From positions 1-33,567 of IMG/VR virus record IMGVR_UViG_3300009149_000150: DNA of 33,567 bases. One strand, written 5' to 3'. Shown in pieces: positions 33,352 to 33,567 of this stretch (its first letter is position 1; each line of letters starts with the position of its first letter). A program made the translations under genes and the position numbers. The notes below the pieces were generated by a model. The model saw only the letters and a list, made by a program, of their open reading frames with translations. It had not been told where the DNA came from and searched no databases. The stretch is from a virus.

Positions 33352-33561
33352 CTAATCCACAGGACGACACATCATTAAAAATTCATACACCAAATCTTCA
33401 TCTTCTGTATAGAAAGAATTGTTCTCTGGAATATAGTATTGAACATAGTCAACTTCCACACAAATATGGTCGTCCATCATCAACTCAACAAAGTCAGAAC
33501 TTTCTCCTTCCAAAACTTTGGTGCCGTATGTTTCTAGGAAATCTTTTATTAATTGTTTCAT
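33352..33561 (-). CDS. small acidic protein, unknown
   Basis: 69 residues, acidic (LEGESSDFVELMMDDHICVE; FYTEDEDLVYEFLMMC). Unknown. The upstream region and promoter lie beyond the right edge of the window. Confidence 0.68.
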   Translation of the reverse strand: MKQLIKDFLETYGTKVLEGESSDFVELMMDDHICVEVDYVQYYIPENNSFYTEDEDLVYEFLMMCRPVD

Positions 33562-33567
33562 ATATAT

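Overview
The window looks like part of a large double-stranded DNA phage of a Bacteroidota (probably Flavobacteriia) host. The evidence is phage-type genes (GH24 endolysin, DUF932, YubB/Api92-like, GP88-like), homing-type endonucleases, tRNAs, very low GC and dense packing of small ORFs. Starts lack Shine-Dalgarno sequences and usually sit in an A-rich context such as AAAGAT-ATG. A few promoters match the Bacteroidota vegetative consensus (TTG...TAnnTTTG). All convincing genes lie on the minus strand, so transcription runs right to left. Species and genome size cannot be read from the window.

Layout. 1-5.4 kb: a truncated gene, two exported proteins, DUF932, an endolysin, two tRNAs, a coiled-coil protein, a two-TM protein and a candidate small RNA. 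5.4-7.1 kb: an ECF-like sigma factor with a Vsr/DUF559-type endonuclease gene inserted against its promoter. 7.1-12 kb: an operon of three unknowns, a YubB-like protein, an HNH gene and a tRNA-Phe. 12-33.5 kb: a run of about 45 small, mostly acidic, mostly unrecognised proteins, nearly each with its own promoter. It also holds a second YubB-like protein, a GP88-like protein and a tRNA-like array at 22.7-23.0 kb. This is the usual look of a host-takeover/counter-defence reservoir; that role is inferred.

Regulatory system. Three promoter types can be read. Class A is TTAAGTT, exactly 16 bp, then CTATA; I count 53 stand-alone copies on the minus strand, one in front of nearly every gene. The ECF-like type is TGTWAC, exactly 16 bp, then CGTAYAA. 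There are eight, including one in front of the sigma gene, and five are interlaced with a class A promoter on the same bases. Class B is class A followed at once by RGTTGGC. There are 13 copies; 11 point rightward against all genes and face the terminator of the neighbouring gene, and one on the minus strand makes a stand-alone unit of about 55 nt with its own terminator. I propose class B as an undescribed family of short phage RNAs.

Stretches over 300 bases without a protein gene: 16877-17285 holds two class A promoters, three class B promoters and a terminator; 22695-23024 holds the tRNA-like array.
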